Of a stretch of DNA of 64,000 nt, positions 25,077-36,678 are shown piece after piece. Source of the stretch: Xanthobacter autotrophicus (GTDB lineage Bacteria; Pseudomonadota; Alphaproteobacteria; Rhizobiales; Xanthobacteraceae). The notes beneath the pieces were generated by a model. That model saw only the letters and a list, made by a program, of their open reading frames with translations, did not search any database and was not told where the DNA came from. Made by a program: the position numbers and the translations under genes. The stretch covers positions 1-64,000 of the forward strand of contig NZ_VAUP01000022.1 in the NCBI RefSeq assembly GCF_005871085.1. The letters are read 5' to 3'. The first letter of the stretch is position 1, and each line of letters begins with the position of its first letter.

Positions 25077-28000
25077 ATGTCCCATTTCCTCGACCGTCTC
25101 ACCTTCTTCCGCCGCGAGACGCAGACCTTCTCCGACGGCCACGGCATCCTCACCCACGAGGACCGCTCGTGGGAGGACGGCTACCGGAAGCGCTGGCAGC
25201 ACGACAAGATCGTGCGCTCCACCCACGGGGTGAACTGCACCGGCTCCTGCTCGTGGAAGATCTACGTGAAGGGCGGCATCGTCACTTGGGAAACCCAGCA
25301 GACGGACTATCCGCGCACGCGGCCCGACCTGCCCAACCACGAGCCGCGCGGCTGCGCCCGCGGCGCCTCCTACAGCTGGTACCTGTATTCCGGCGCGCGG
25401 GTGAAATATCCGATGATCCGCGGCCGGCTGCTAAAGCTGTGGCGCGCGGCGCGGGCGAAGCTGCCGCCGGTGGCGGCCTGGGCCTCCATCGTCGAGAATC
25501 CCGAGGCGCGCGCCTCCTACACCTCCATCCGCGGCCATGGCGGCCTGGTGCGCTCCACCTGGGACGAGGTGAACGAACTGATCGGCGCCGCCAACGCCTA
25601 CACCGTGCGCAAGCACGGGCCGGACCGGGTGGCGGGCTTCTCGCCCATCCCGGCCATGTCCATGGTCTCCTATGCGGCGGGCGCGCGCTATCTCTCGCTC
25701 ATCGGCGGCGTGTGCCTGTCGTTCTACGACTGGTATTGCGACCTGCCGCCGGCCTCGCCCCAGACCTGGGGCGAGCAGACCGACGTGCCGGAGAGCGCCG
25801 ACTGGTACAATGCCGGCTTCATCATCGTGTGGGGCTCCAACGTGCCGCAGACCCGCACGCCGGACGCTCATTTCTACACCGAGGTGCGCTACAAGGGCAC
25901 CAAGAGCGCCGTGGTCTCGCCCGATTATGCCGAGGCCACCAAATTCGCCGACATCTGGCTGAACCCCAAGCAGGGCACCGACGCCGCGCTGGCGCTGGCC
26001 ATGGGCCATGTGATCCTGAAGGAATACCACCTCGACCGGCAGGTGCCTTATTTTGACGATTACTTGCGGCGTTACTCCGACATGCCGTTCCTGGTGCGCC
26101 TCGTGGAGCGCAACGGCCACCTGGTGCCCGAGCGCATGCTGCGCGCCTCCGACCTGCCCGGGGCGCTGGGCGAGACCAACAATCCCGAATGGAAGACGGT
26201 GGCGCTGGACGAGGCCTCCGGCGACCTCGTGGCGCCGCTCGGCTCCATCGGCCATCGCTGGGGCGAAGCGGCCAAGTGGAACCTGGAGGAAAAGGACGGG
26301 CAGGGCCGCGACATCCGCCTGAAGCTCACCCTCGCCGGTGACGGCGGTGAGGTGGAGGCTGTGGACTTCCCCTATTTCGGCGGGCGGGCGACCGAGCATT
26401 TCGTCGCCACCCAGCACGGCGAGATCCTCACCCGCAACGTGCCGGTGCGCACCCTCATGGCCGCGGACGGAAGCCAGATGAAGGTCGCCACCGTCTACGA
26501 CCTGATGATGGCGAACTACGGCCTCGACCGCGGCTTCGGTGGCGATCACATCGCCACCACCTATGACGACGACGTGCCCTTCACCCCCGCCTGGGCGGAG
26601 CGCATCACCGGCGTGAAGCGCGAGGCCATCGTCACCGTGGCGCGCGAGTTCGCCACCAATGCTGAGAAGACCAACGGCCGCTCCATGGTGATCATCGGCG
26701 CGGCCATGAACCACTGGTACCACATGGACATGAGCTACCGGGGGGTGATCAACCTCCTGGTGTTCTGCGGTTGCGTCGGCCAGTCAGGCGGCGGCTGGTC
26801 GCATTATGTGGGGCAGGAGAAGCTGCGCCCGCAGACCGGCTGGCAGCCTTTGGCCTTCGGCCTCGACTGGAGCCGCCCGCCGCGCCAGCAGAACGCCACC
26901 TCTTTCTGGTACGCCCACACGGACCAGTGGCGCTACGAGACACTGACCGCCGGCGAGATCCTCTCGCCCACCGCGCCGGAGGGCGACTGGGACCAGACCT
27001 TCATCGACTACAATGTGAAGGCCGAGCGCATGGGCTGGCTGCCCTCCGCGCCCCAGCTCAAGCAGAACCCGCTGGACATCGCCCGCCGGGCGAAGGCCGC
27101 GGGCCGGGAGGTGAAGGACTATGTGGCCTCCTCCCTCAAGTCCGGCGAGCTGGAGCTGTCCTGCCACGACCCGGACCATGAGGCCAACTGGCCACGCAAC
27201 CTGTTCATCTGGCGCTCCAACCTGCTCGGCTCCTCCGGCAAGGGGCACGAATACTTCCTGAAGCACCTGCTGGGCACCCAGAACGGCGTCATGGGCAAGG
27301 ATCTGGGCGCGGAAGGCGCCGTGCGCACCAAGGAAGTCGTCTGGCACGAGGAGGCGCCGAAGGGAAAACTCGACCTCCTGGTGACGCTGGACTTCCGCAT
27401 GTCCACCACCTGCGTCTACTCGGACATCGTGCTGCCCACCGCCACCTGGTACGAGAAGAACGACCTCAACACCTCGGACATGCATCCCTTCATCCATCCG
27501 CTGTCGGCGGCGGTGGACCCGGCGTGGGAAGCCCGCTCCGACTGGGACATCTACAAGGGCATCGCCAAGGCCTTCTCGCAGGTTGCTCCCGAGGTGCTGG
27601 GCGTGGAGGAGGACACCGTCCTCACCCCTATCCTGCATGACAGCGCGGGCGAGCTGGCGCAGGCCCTCGACGTGAAGGACTGGAAGACGGGCGAGGTGGA
27701 GCCGATCCCCGGCAAGACCATGCCCCAGGTCACCGTGGTGACGCGCGACTATCCCGCAACTTACGCCCGCTTCACGGCGCTGGGCCCGCTGATGGAAAGC
27801 ATCGGCAACGGCGGCAAGGGCATCGCCTGGAAGACCGGGCACGAGGTGGATGCGCTGCGCGCCCTCAACGGCGTGCACCGCGACGGGCCGGCCAAGGGCC
27901 TGCCGAAGATCGAGACCGACATCGACGCCACCGAGGTCATCCTCATGCTGGCGCCGGAAACCAACGGCGAGGTGGCGGTGAAGGCGTGGGACGCCCTCTC

Positions 28001-28816
28001 CAAGGCCACCGGGCGTGAGCATGCCCACCTGGCGCGGGCGAAGGAGGACGAGAAAATCCGCTTCCGCGACGTGCAGGCCCAGCCGCGCAAGATCATCTCC
28101 TCGCCCACCTGGTCGGGCATCGAGAGCGAGACGGTCTGCTACAGCGCCGGCTACACCAACGTGCACGAGCTGATCCCGTGGCGCACCCTCTCCGGCCGCC
28201 AGCAGCTCTACCAGGACCATCTCTGGATGCGGGCCTTCGGCGAAGGTCTCGTCACCTGGAAGCCGCCGGTGGACCTGAAGACCATTGTCGGCCACCGCGA
28301 CGCGCGGCCCAACGGGCACACGGAAATCGTGCTCAACTTCATCACCCCGCACCAGAAATGGGGCATCCACTCCACCTACACCGACAATCTTCTGATGCTG
28401 ACGCTGAACCGCGGCGGCCCGGTGGTGTGGGTGTCGGAGGATGACGCGCGCAGTGCCGGCATCGTCGACAACGACTGGGTGGAGGTGTTCAACGCCAACG
28501 GCGCGCTCACTGCCCGCGCGGTGGTTTCCCAACGCGTCATGCCCGGCATGATGATGATGTACCACGCCCAGGAAAAGATCGTGAACACGCCCGGCTCCGA
28601 GCTGACGGGCAACCGCGGCGGCATCCACAACTCGGTCACCCGCACGGTTCTGAAGCCGACCCACATGATCGGCGGCTACGCCCAATTGGCCTACGGCTTC
28701 AACTATTACGGCACCGTGGGATCGAACCGCGACGAGTTTGTCGTCATCCGCAAGATGAACAAGGTCGACTGGCTGGAAGAGCCCCTTTCGACCGCCCCGG
28801 CGAAGGAGATGGCCCA

Positions 28817-28820
<4 letters not shown>
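25077..28820 (+). CDS. narG: Respiratory nitrate reductase alpha subunit
   Basis: Predicted 1247-residue catalytic subunit that reduces nitrate to nitrite at a molybdenum bis-MGD site on the cytoplasmic face. The FS0 cluster ligands are His50, Cys54, Cys58 and Cys93 (HGVNCTGSC, then RGCARGAS), the same numbers as in E. coli NarG. The molybdenum ligand Asp222 lies in FYDWYCDLPP. No twin-arginine signal is present, as expected for a membrane-bound, cytoplasm-facing NarG. Length matches the family exactly. The ATG at 25077 has GGGAGG upstream. The stop overlaps narH (ATGA). Confidence 0.97.
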
Positions 28821-30342
<1,522 letters not shown>

Positions 30343-30343
<1 letters not shown>

Positions 30344-31053
30344 TGGCGAGCGCATCCCCGAACCTGACCTTCAAAGCCCTCTCCGCGCTCCTCGCCTATC
30401 CGGGCGAGGATCTGGTGGTCGCCGCGCCGGCCATCGCCGACGTGCTGGCCCTGGAGGGCCTCGTGGCAGAGCCGGCGCGTGCCGGCCTCGTGCCACTGCT
30501 TGAGGAGCTGGCGCAAGACGACCTGTTCGCCCTGCAGGAAACCTATGTGGGCCTGTTCGACCGCACGCGGCGTCTGTCACTGCATCTGTTCGAGCACGTG
30601 CATGGGGAAAGCCGCGACCGTGGACAGGCCATGGTCGACCTCGCCGCACTCTACGAGAAGGGCGGGCTGGTGCTCGTCGCCAACGAGTTGCCGGACTACC
30701 TGCCCCTGTTCCTCGAATTCCTCTCCACCCGCCCCCTGCCCGAGGCACAGGCCCTTATCGCCGACATCGCCCACATCCTCGCGAGCCTGGAGGAGCGGCT
30801 CACCGCGCGCGGCTCTGCCTATGCGGCCGTGTTCTCGGCCCTGCGGACGCTGGCGACGGACGGGGCGGTGGCCACCCCATCCCCGGCACCGGCCAGAGCG
30901 GAGCCGGTGGACGACCTTGCCGCCCTCGACGCCGCCTGGGAGGAGACCGCCGTCACCTTCGGGCCGGGCGAGGGCATGGGGGCGTGCTCCGTCGACCGCT
31001 TCAGAACCCAGTTGCGTGCCGCCCAGCGCGACGCGCGCCACACCGCAGCTTGA
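30343..31053 (+). CDS. narJ: Nitrate reductase assembly chaperone
   Basis: Predicted 236-residue cytoplasmic chaperone that binds the NarG N-terminus during insertion of molybdenum and iron-sulfur cofactors. It is mostly helical, with the NarJ hallmarks FKALSALLAYPGEDL, LQETYVGLFDRTRRLSLHLFEHVHGESRDRG and NELPDYLPLFLEFLS. The start at 30343 shares the A of the narH stop. The C-terminal third is Pro/Ala-rich and less conserved, ending before narI after 12 nt. Confidence 0.95.
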
Positions 31054-31065
31054 GGGAGGACGATC

Positions 31066-31842
31066 ATGTCCCAGTCCATCAACGCCGCCCTGTTCGGCTG
31101 GTACCCCTATCTTTGCCTCACCGTATTCCTGCTCGGTAGCCTGATCCGCTTCGACCGCGAGCAATACACCTGGAAGACCGGCTCCTCCCAGTTGCTCCGC
31201 CGCAGGCAGCTGCGCCTGGGGTCGAACCTGTTCCACGTGGGCATCCTGGTGATCTTCATCGGCCATGCCGGCGGGCTTTTGACACCCATCTGGGTGTTCG
31301 ATGCGCTCGGCATCTCCCATTCTTTCAAGCAGGGCCTCGCCATCACGGTGGGCGGCATCGCCGGCGTCATGTGCTTCGTCGGCATCGCGCTGCTGGCTCA
31401 CCGCCGCCTGTTCGATCCGCGCATCCGGGCCAATTCGAGCTTCGGCGACACCGCCATCCTGCTGCTGCTGTGGGTGCAGCTCACCCTCGGGCTCTCCACC
31501 ATCTTCATCTCGCTGCACCACATGGACGGGCACGAGATGGTGAAGTTCATGAACTGGGCGCAAGGCATCCTCACCCTCCAGCCCTCGGCGGCGGCCTATG
31601 TGGCGGACGTCAGCCCCGTGTTCAAGGCGCACCTGCTGCTGGGCATGACGATCTTCCTCGTCTTCCCCTTCACCCGCCTCGTCCACGTGTGGAGCGCCCC
31701 GGTCTGGTATCTCGGCCGCACCGGCTATCAGGTGGTGCGCACCCGCCTGCCCCGAAGCGCCGCCCGGCCCGCAACGGGAGGCCGGACGCTGGCCGCGGTG
31801 CGCCCGGCCGCGCCCCGCTCCTTCAACCGTCCGGCGGAGTGA
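31066..31842 (+). CDS. narI: Respiratory nitrate reductase gamma subunit (cytochrome b)
   Basis: Predicted 258-residue membrane subunit with five helices that oxidises quinol and passes electrons to NarH. The heme b ligands are visible as His57, His67, His189 and His207 (FHVGILVIFIGHAGG; FKAHLLLG, RLVHVWSAP), each one or two residues off the E. coli positions 56, 66, 187 and 205. The C-terminal 35 residues are Arg/Pro-rich. A GGGAGG Shine-Dalgarno lies before ATG 31066. The next gene starts 5 nt after the stop. Confidence 0.96.
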   Translation: MSQSINAALFGWYPYLCLTVFLLGSLIRFDREQYTWKTGSSQLLRRRQLRLGSNLFHVGILVIFIGHAGGLLTPIWVFDALGISHSFKQGLAITVGGIAGVMCFVGIALLAHRRLFDPRIRANSSFGDTAILLLLWVQLTLGLSTIFISLHHMDGHEMVKFMNWAQGILTLQPSAAAYVADVSPVFKAHLLLGMTIFLVFPFTRLVHVWSAPVWYLGRTGYQVVRTRLPRSAARPATGGRTLAAVRPAAPRSFNRPAE

Positions 31843-31847
31843 GCGCC

Positions 31848-32690
31848 ATGACCGAAATCATCGGCACATCCCCCGCGGCCCGCCCGCAGCATCGCCCGGA
31901 CGAAGTGCGCGTGGACGGCGTGGTCATCCCCCGCGCCGCCATCGCCCGCGAGATCCAGAACCACTCGGCGAAGACCCCGGCGGACGCCTGGCGCGCCGCC
32001 GCCCGCGCCCTCGTGGTGCGGGAGCTTCTTCTTGCCGAGGCGCGGCGCCTCGACATCGTCCCCCAGCCGGCGACCCACGCCGACGGTACCCGCGAAACCG
32101 ACGAGGAGGCGACCATCCGCGCCCTCCTCGAACGCGAAGTCACGGTACCCAAGGCCGACACCGCCACCTGCCGACGCTATTTCGAGCGCAACCGCGCGGC
32201 CTTCCGGTCTGACGATCTGTACGAGGTTTCGCATATCCTCATCCCCGCCCCGCCGGCAGACGAGGCCAGGCGCTCGGTGGCACGGGCCGAGGCGGAAGCG
32301 GTGCTGCGCGTCCTGCTGACGGATGAAACCGCGTTCGCCGAGATGGCGCGGGCGCATTCCGCCTGCCCGTCGCGCGAGGTGGGGGGCAGCCTCGGCCAGA
32401 TCGGCCCGGGACAGACGGTGCCGGAATTCGAGACCGCGCTGTCGGCCATTGACCCCGGCACGGTCCATCCGCAGCTCGTGGCGACGCGCTACGGCTTCCA
32501 CATCGTGCGGGTCGCCCAGCGCATGCTCGGCGAGGACCTGCCGTTCGAGGCAGCGGAGCAAGCCATCGCGGCGCATCTGGAGGTGACCTCCTGGCATATC
32601 GCCATGCGCCAGTATCTGAGCCTGCTCGCCGGCAGGGCGGACATTCAGGGCGTCGCCCTCGAAGGGGCGACAACGCCCCTCGTGCAGTAG
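31848..32690 (+). CDS. Parvulin-type peptidyl-prolyl isomerase (NifM/PpiC-like)
   Basis: Predicted 280-residue foldase. An N-terminal helical part (residues 20-110) is followed by a parvulin domain (about 125-225: YEVSHILIP, FAEMARAHSACPSREVGGSLGQIGPGQTVPEFE, VATRYGFHIVRV). I see no signal peptide, so it should act in the cytoplasm, as NifM does on nitrogenase. Its place directly after narI suggests help in folding or maturation of the nitrate reductase. Such isomerases follow narI in several alpha- and betaproteobacterial nar operons. Start ATG 31848 is 5 nt after the narI stop. Confidence 0.85.
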   Translation: MTEIIGTSPAARPQHRPDEVRVDGVVIPRAAIAREIQNHSAKTPADAWRAAARALVVRELLLAEARRLDIVPQPATHADGTRETDEEATIRALLEREVTVPKADTATCRRYFERNRAAFRSDDLYEVSHILIPAPPADEARRSVARAEAEAVLRVLLTDETAFAEMARAHSACPSREVGGSLGQIGPGQTVPEFETALSAIDPGTVHPQLVATRYGFHIVRVAQRMLGEDLPFEAAEQAIAAHLEVTSWHIAMRQYLSLLAGRADIQGVALEGATTPLVQ

Positions 32691-32699
32691 GGGGAAGCG

Positions 32700-33056
32700 A
32701 TGCTGCTCGGCGCACTCCTGCGGCAATTGCAGGACGAACGATTTGCGCAGGACACCCTGTTCGCCCTCGGCGACGTGACCCTTGCGGGGCGCGTGGCCAA
32801 GGCCGGCGCGCGCTTCGGGGAGACCGCGGCGGACTATGCCGCCGGCGCCTGCGCCCGCTTCAGCGATGGGGCGAGCGACGAGGACTGGCTGGCGCTCATG
32901 ACGGCGCTGGAGCGCGGTTCCGACCCCGCCGCCACCTGCCTGCGCACCATGATCGACTGGTCGCTGAAGCAGGATGCGGCCCCTCCTCCCGAACAGGGAG
33001 GTTGCGGGTGCGGCGGAGGCGGCGGCTGCGGAGGGCACGACCATGGGCCGGGCTGA
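32700..33056 (+). CDS. Small protein with Cys/Gly/His-rich tail
   Basis: Predicted 118-residue protein of unknown function. Residues 1-95 are a helical, non-membrane domain (LLGALLRQLQDERFAQDTLFALGD, then a DWLALMTALERGSDPAATCLRTMIDW stretch). The last 20 residues are almost only Gly, Cys and His (CGCGGGGGCGG then HDHG), a likely metal- or cluster-binding tail. It has a GGGGAAG Shine-Dalgarno and lies between the isomerase and the carbonic anhydrase, overlapping the latter by 14 nt. Its position within the nar operon suggests a part in metal delivery or assembly, which is inference. Confidence 0.75.
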   Translation: MLLGALLRQLQDERFAQDTLFALGDVTLAGRVAKAGARFGETAADYAAGACARFSDGASDEDWLALMTALERGSDPAATCLRTMIDWSLKQDAAPPPEQGGCGCGGGGGCGGHDHGPG

Positions 33057-33864
33057 GACCGTCCTCGACGAGTTGTTCGACAACAACTTCGCCTGGGCCA
33101 GCCGGAAGACGGCAGAGGATCCCACGTTCTTCCGCCGCCTCGCCGAGCAGCAGGCACCGCGCTTCCTGTGGATCGGCTGCTCGGACAGCCGGGTGCCCGC
33201 CAACGACGTGGTCGGGCTCGATCCGGGCGAGATTTTCGTTCACCGCAACATCGCCAACGTGGTGCATTCGAGCGACATGAACATGCTCGCGGTGCTCGAA
33301 TTCGCGGTGGAGGTGCTGCGGGTGCGGCACATCATCGTCTGTGGCCACTACGGCTGCGGCGGCGTGCGGCGGGCACTGGAAAATGCCGATGGCATCGGCG
33401 GAAGCGGCCTCGTGGACCACTGGCTCGCCCCCGTCGTCGAGCTTTATGTCCGCCATCGCGTCGCCGTGGACGCATCTGCCGCCAACCGGCTGGACCGCAT
33501 GTGCGAGCTGAATATCGAGATGCAGGTCCGCCGCCTTGCGGCAACGCCGGTGCTCAAGAGCGCGTGGGCGCGGGGCATGGAGGTGACCGTGCACGGCTGG
33601 ATCTACGGCATCGGCGACGGCCTGCTGCGCGATCTCGGCACCACCGTCTCCTCATCCGTCGAATTTGCCGCCCTGCCCTCCCTCGATGCGCTGATGGCGG
33701 CGCCGGTGGAGCCCATGACGGCGGCGCGCCGCCATGCCATCGCAGCCTTCCTCGAAATGGACATGGAAGATATCGCGCCCTGCGGCGCAGGCTGCACTTG
33801 CGGCGCGTTCGGCCTCGGCGCGCCCGAAGCGTCGCCCCTCGCTGCGCGGCAGGAGACCCGCTGA
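33043..33864 (+). CDS. Beta-carbonic anhydrase with Cys-rich C-terminus
   Basis: Predicted 273-residue beta-class carbonic anhydrase interconverting CO2 and bicarbonate. Zinc ligands are Cys46, His102 and Cys105, with the Asp48-Arg50 dyad in [12 protein letters not shown] and the CGHYGCGG loop. The start at 33043 lies inside the preceding gene. Compared with E. coli Can (220 residues) it has about 50 extra C-terminal residues containing CGAGCTCG, a possible second metal site. The stop overlaps moaA (TGATG). A carbonic anhydrase locked into a nitrate-reductase operon is unusual; it may balance pH or CO2 during denitrification. Confidence 0.92.
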   Translation: MGRAETVLDELFDNNFAWASRKTAEDPTFFRRLAEQQAPRFLWIGCSDSRVPANDVVGLDPGEIFVHRNIANVVHSSDMNMLAVLEFAVEVLRVRHIIVCGHYGCGGVRRALENADGIGGSGLVDHWLAPVVELYVRHRVAVDASAANRLDRMCELNIEMQVRRLAATPVLKSAWARGMEVTVHGWIYGIGDGLLRDLGTTVSSSVEFAALPSLDALMAAPVEPMTAARRHAIAAFLEMDMEDIAPCGAGCTCGAFGLGAPEASPLAARQETR

Positions 33865-34895
33865 TGCCCCACTCATCAGGCCCCTCAGCCTCGTCGCCCT
33901 CCTGCGCCATGGTCGATCTGTTCGGCCGGCGCGTCACCTATCTGCGCCTGTCGGTGACCGACCGCTGCGACCTGCGCTGCGTCTATTGCATGGCGGAGGA
34001 CATGACCTTCCTGCCGCGCGACCAGGTGCTTTCCATCGAGGAGCTGGATCTGTTGGCCGCCGCCTTTATCGCGGCCGGCGTCACCAAGCTGCGCATCACC
34101 GGCGGCGAGCCGCTGGTGCGCAAGGGCGTCATGGACCTGTTCGCCGGCCTCTCCCGGCATCTTGCCGCCGGCAGGCTGAAGGAACTCACCCTCACCACCA
34201 ACGGCACGCTTCTGGCGCGCCATGCGGAGGGGCTCGCCCGCGCCGGGGTGAAGCGGGTGAACGTCTCCCTCGACACCCTCGACGCCGCGCGCTTTCGTAC
34301 CATCACCCGCCGGGGCAGCCTGGGCGTGGTGATGGACGGCATCCGGGCCGCGCTGGAGGCCGGGCTGAAGGTCAAGCTCAACGCGGTGGCCCTCGCCGGC
34401 GTCACGCCGGACGAGGTGTTCGACCTCATTGATTTCGCCCATGGCCATGGCATGGACCTCACCTTCATTGAGACCATGCCGCTGGGCGACGTGGGCGTCG
34501 ATCGCATCGACCAATATTATCCCCTCGATGCCCTGCGCCGGCTGATCGAGACCCGCCTGACCCTCACAGACACGACGGAAGGCACCGGTGGGCCGGCGCG
34601 CTACGCCCGTGTCGCAGAGACTGGCTGGCGGCTGGGCTTCATCACCCCCATGAGCCATTCCTTCTGCGAGAGCTGCAACCGGGTGCGGGTGAGCGCGACG
34701 GGGATGCTGCACACCTGCCTCGGGCAGGAGGACGCCTTCGACCTCAAGACTCCCCTGCGCGCCGGCACCGACGGTGCGGCCCTGCGCGCGACCATTGCCG
34801 CCGCCATCCGCGCCAAGCCCCGCGGGCACGACTTCGTCATCGCCCGCAATGGCACCCCGGCTCTGGCGCGGCACATGTCGGCCCTGGGCGGCTGA
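33864..34895 (+). CDS. moaA: GTP 3',8-cyclase, molybdenum cofactor synthesis
   Basis: Predicted 343-residue radical-SAM enzyme that, with MoaC, converts GTP to cyclic pyranopterin monophosphate, the first step of molybdopterin synthesis. The SAM cluster is Cys35-x3-Cys39-x2-Cys42 (CDLRCVYC). The second [4Fe-4S] cluster is formed by FCESCNR and HTCLG. The chain ends in the essential Gly-Gly. The ATG shares a base with the carbonic anhydrase stop. Its place here supplies cofactor to NarG; moaC and other moa genes are not in the window. Confidence 0.95.
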   Translation: MPHSSGPSASSPSCAMVDLFGRRVTYLRLSVTDRCDLRCVYCMAEDMTFLPRDQVLSIEELDLLAAAFIAAGVTKLRITGGEPLVRKGVMDLFAGLSRHLAAGRLKELTLTTNGTLLARHAEGLARAGVKRVNVSLDTLDAARFRTITRRGSLGVVMDGIRAALEAGLKVKLNAVALAGVTPDEVFDLIDFAHGHGMDLTFIETMPLGDVGVDRIDQYYPLDALRRLIETRLTLTDTTEGTGGPARYARVAETGWRLGFITPMSHSFCESCNRVRVSATGMLHTCLGQEDAFDLKTPLRAGTDGAALRATIAAAIRAKPRGHDFVIARNGTPALARHMSALGG

Positions 34896-34914
34896 CAGGA
34901 GACAGGACACTTGA

Positions 34915-35382
34915 ATGGATGACGTGACCCTGGCCCGCGCACTGCACGTGCTGGCCCTCGTGCACTGGATCGGCGGTGTCTCCTTCGTCACCCTCGTGAT
35001 CCTTCCCCTGGCCCGCCGTGCCGGGGCTGAGGGGGCGGAGCTGTTCGCGCGGGTGGAGCGACGCTTCTCGGCGCAGGTGCGCATCTCCATTCCGCTCGCC
35101 GGGCTGGCCGGCTTCTGGATGACGTGGCGGCTGGATCTGTGGGACCGGTTCGCCAGCGCCGCCTTCTGGTGGATGGGCGCCATGGTGGCGCTCTGGCTCG
35201 TCTTCATGGGCGCGGTCTTCGTGGTGGAGCCGCTGCTGAAGCGCCGCTTGGAGGCCGCCGCCCGCGCGACGCCGGATCGTGTGCTGGGACGGGCGCTGCG
35301 CATCCACCTCGTGCTGCTGGCCCTTGCCGCCGCGACCCTTTTCGGTGCCACCGCCGGTGCCCACGGCCTGTTCTTCCTGTAG
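34915..35382 (+). CDS. Four-helix membrane protein (CopD/DUF2269-like)
   Basis: Predicted 155-residue inner-membrane protein with four hydrophobic segments (about residues 8-30, 58-75, 85-108 and 130-152). The opening LARALHVLALVHWIGGVSFVTLVILPL, with His in helix 1, resembles CopD-like and related heme- or copper-associated membrane proteins. Placed between moaA and nnrS, it may serve the respiratory chain, perhaps as a small cytochrome-like subunit. The family call is tentative. ATG 34915 is 19 nt after the moaA stop, with AGGAGA upstream. Confidence 0.65.
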   Translation: MDDVTLARALHVLALVHWIGGVSFVTLVILPLARRAGAEGAELFARVERRFSAQVRISIPLAGLAGFWMTWRLDLWDRFASAAFWWMGAMVALWLVFMGAVFVVEPLLKRRLEAAARATPDRVLGRALRIHLVLLALAAATLFGATAGAHGLFFL

Positions 35383-35422
35383 CCCCATGGTGCGGCGACG
35401 CGCCCAGGGAGGAGCGATCATC

Positions 35423-36601
35423 ATGCGCACCGCGCAAACCTTCAGGACCTTTACCGGGATGGCCTTGCTCAGCCGCGGCTTCCGACCCTTCTTCCTGGGC
35501 GCGGGCGTGTTCGCGCTCACGGCCATCGCCATATGGCCGGCCGTCTTCAGCGGCACGCTTCAACTGCCCACGGCTTTCTCCGCCATCGACTGGCACGCCC
35601 ACGAGATGCTGTTCGGCTACGGCAGCGCGGTCATCGCCGGCTTCCTCCTGACCGCGATCCCCAACTGGACCGGGCGCCTGCCGGTGGCCGGGGCGGCGCT
35701 TGGGGGCCTCGCCCTGCTCTGGCTTCTGGGGCGCTGCGCCGTGCTGGTGTCGGGCTCGATTGGCTGGGCGGTCGCGGCCGCCATCGACGTGGCGTTCCTG
35801 GTGGTCTTCACCGCTGTGGTGGCACGCGAGATCGTCGCTGGGCGCAATACCCGAAACCTGAAGGTGGTTGCAGTGCTGATGCTGCTGGCGCTCGTGAACC
35901 TCGGCTTCCATCTGGAGGCGCACGTGACCGGTACGGCGGAGTATGCCGCGCGCGCGGCGCTGGCGCTGATCGTGTTCCTCATTCTCCTGTTCGGCGGACG
36001 GGTGGTGCCCAGCTTCACCGGCAACTGGCTGGCGAAACGCGGCGAGGCCCGCCGGCCCGCCCCCGCCGATCGCTGGGACACGGCGGCACTGGTCCTCTCC
36101 GCCCTCGGCCTCGCCGCATGGGTGGCGGCGCCCGACATGGCCGGCACGGGGGTCCTGCTCGTGGCGGGCAGTGGCGCCAACCTGCTGCGTCTTGCGCGCT
36201 GGCGGGGATGGCGCACCTTCCCCGACCCGCTGGTGCTCGTGCTGCATGCGGCCTTTTTGCTGGTCGCGATCGGCTTCCTCTGCGCCGGGACGCATAGCCT
36301 CGCGCCAGAGCGCATGCCGGCTGCGGCGGGCATCCACGTCTTCGCCATCGGCGGTGTCGGCGGCATGACGCTGGCCATGATGACGCGCGCGACGCTGGGC
36401 CATGGCGGACGCGCCCTCACGGCCTCGCGCGGCACCCAGGCCGTCTACCTGCTGGTGGCTGTCGCGCTCGCCACGCGTATCGGAATGGCACTCTGGCCCG
36501 AATGGGGCTTGGCACTGATGTGGGCCGCAGCCGCGGCCTGGGGCACCGCCTTTGCCGGCTTCCTGATCATCTACGGCCCGATGCTGGCGACCAACCGGTA
36601 G
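35423..36601 (+). CDS. nnrS: NnrS family heme-copper membrane protein
   Basis: Predicted 392-residue membrane protein with about 12 helices. NnrS hallmarks are visible: SRGFRPFFLGAGVFA, DWHAHEMLFGYGSAVIAGFLLTAIPNWTGR, FGGRVVPSFTGNW and HVFAIGGVGGMTLAMMTRATLGHGGR. NnrS proteins bind heme and copper and protect against nitric-oxide stress. A strong AGGGAGGAG 8 nt upstream fixes the start at 35423; an in-frame ATG at 35387 lacks one. It is the last gene of the nar operon and converges with the GntR gene. Confidence 0.92.
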   Translation: MRTAQTFRTFTGMALLSRGFRPFFLGAGVFALTAIAIWPAVFSGTLQLPTAFSAIDWHAHEMLFGYGSAVIAGFLLTAIPNWTGRLPVAGAALGGLALLWLLGRCAVLVSGSIGWAVAAAIDVAFLVVFTAVVAREIVAGRNTRNLKVVAVLMLLALVNLGFHLEAHVTGTAEYAARAALALIVFLILLFGGRVVPSFTGNWLAKRGEARRPAPADRWDTAALVLSALGLAAWVAAPDMAGTGVLLVAGSGANLLRLARWRGWRTFPDPLVLVLHAAFLLVAIGFLCAGTHSLAPERMPAAAGIHVFAIGGVGGMTLAMMTRATLGHGGRALTASRGTQAVYLLVAVALATRIGMALWPEWGLALMWAAAAAWGTAFAGFLIIYGPMLATNR

Positions 36602-36678
36602 GCCGGCGGCGCTTCGACACCGGTCGGCCGGGTACCCGTCATTGCGCTACCGCCGGCCAGCCTCTTTAGGAAGCGGCC

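Noticed and set aside
36602-36678. Terminator between nnrS and the GntR gene
   Set aside because: GGCC-rich words occur, but I could not build a stem longer than about 6 bp with certainty.
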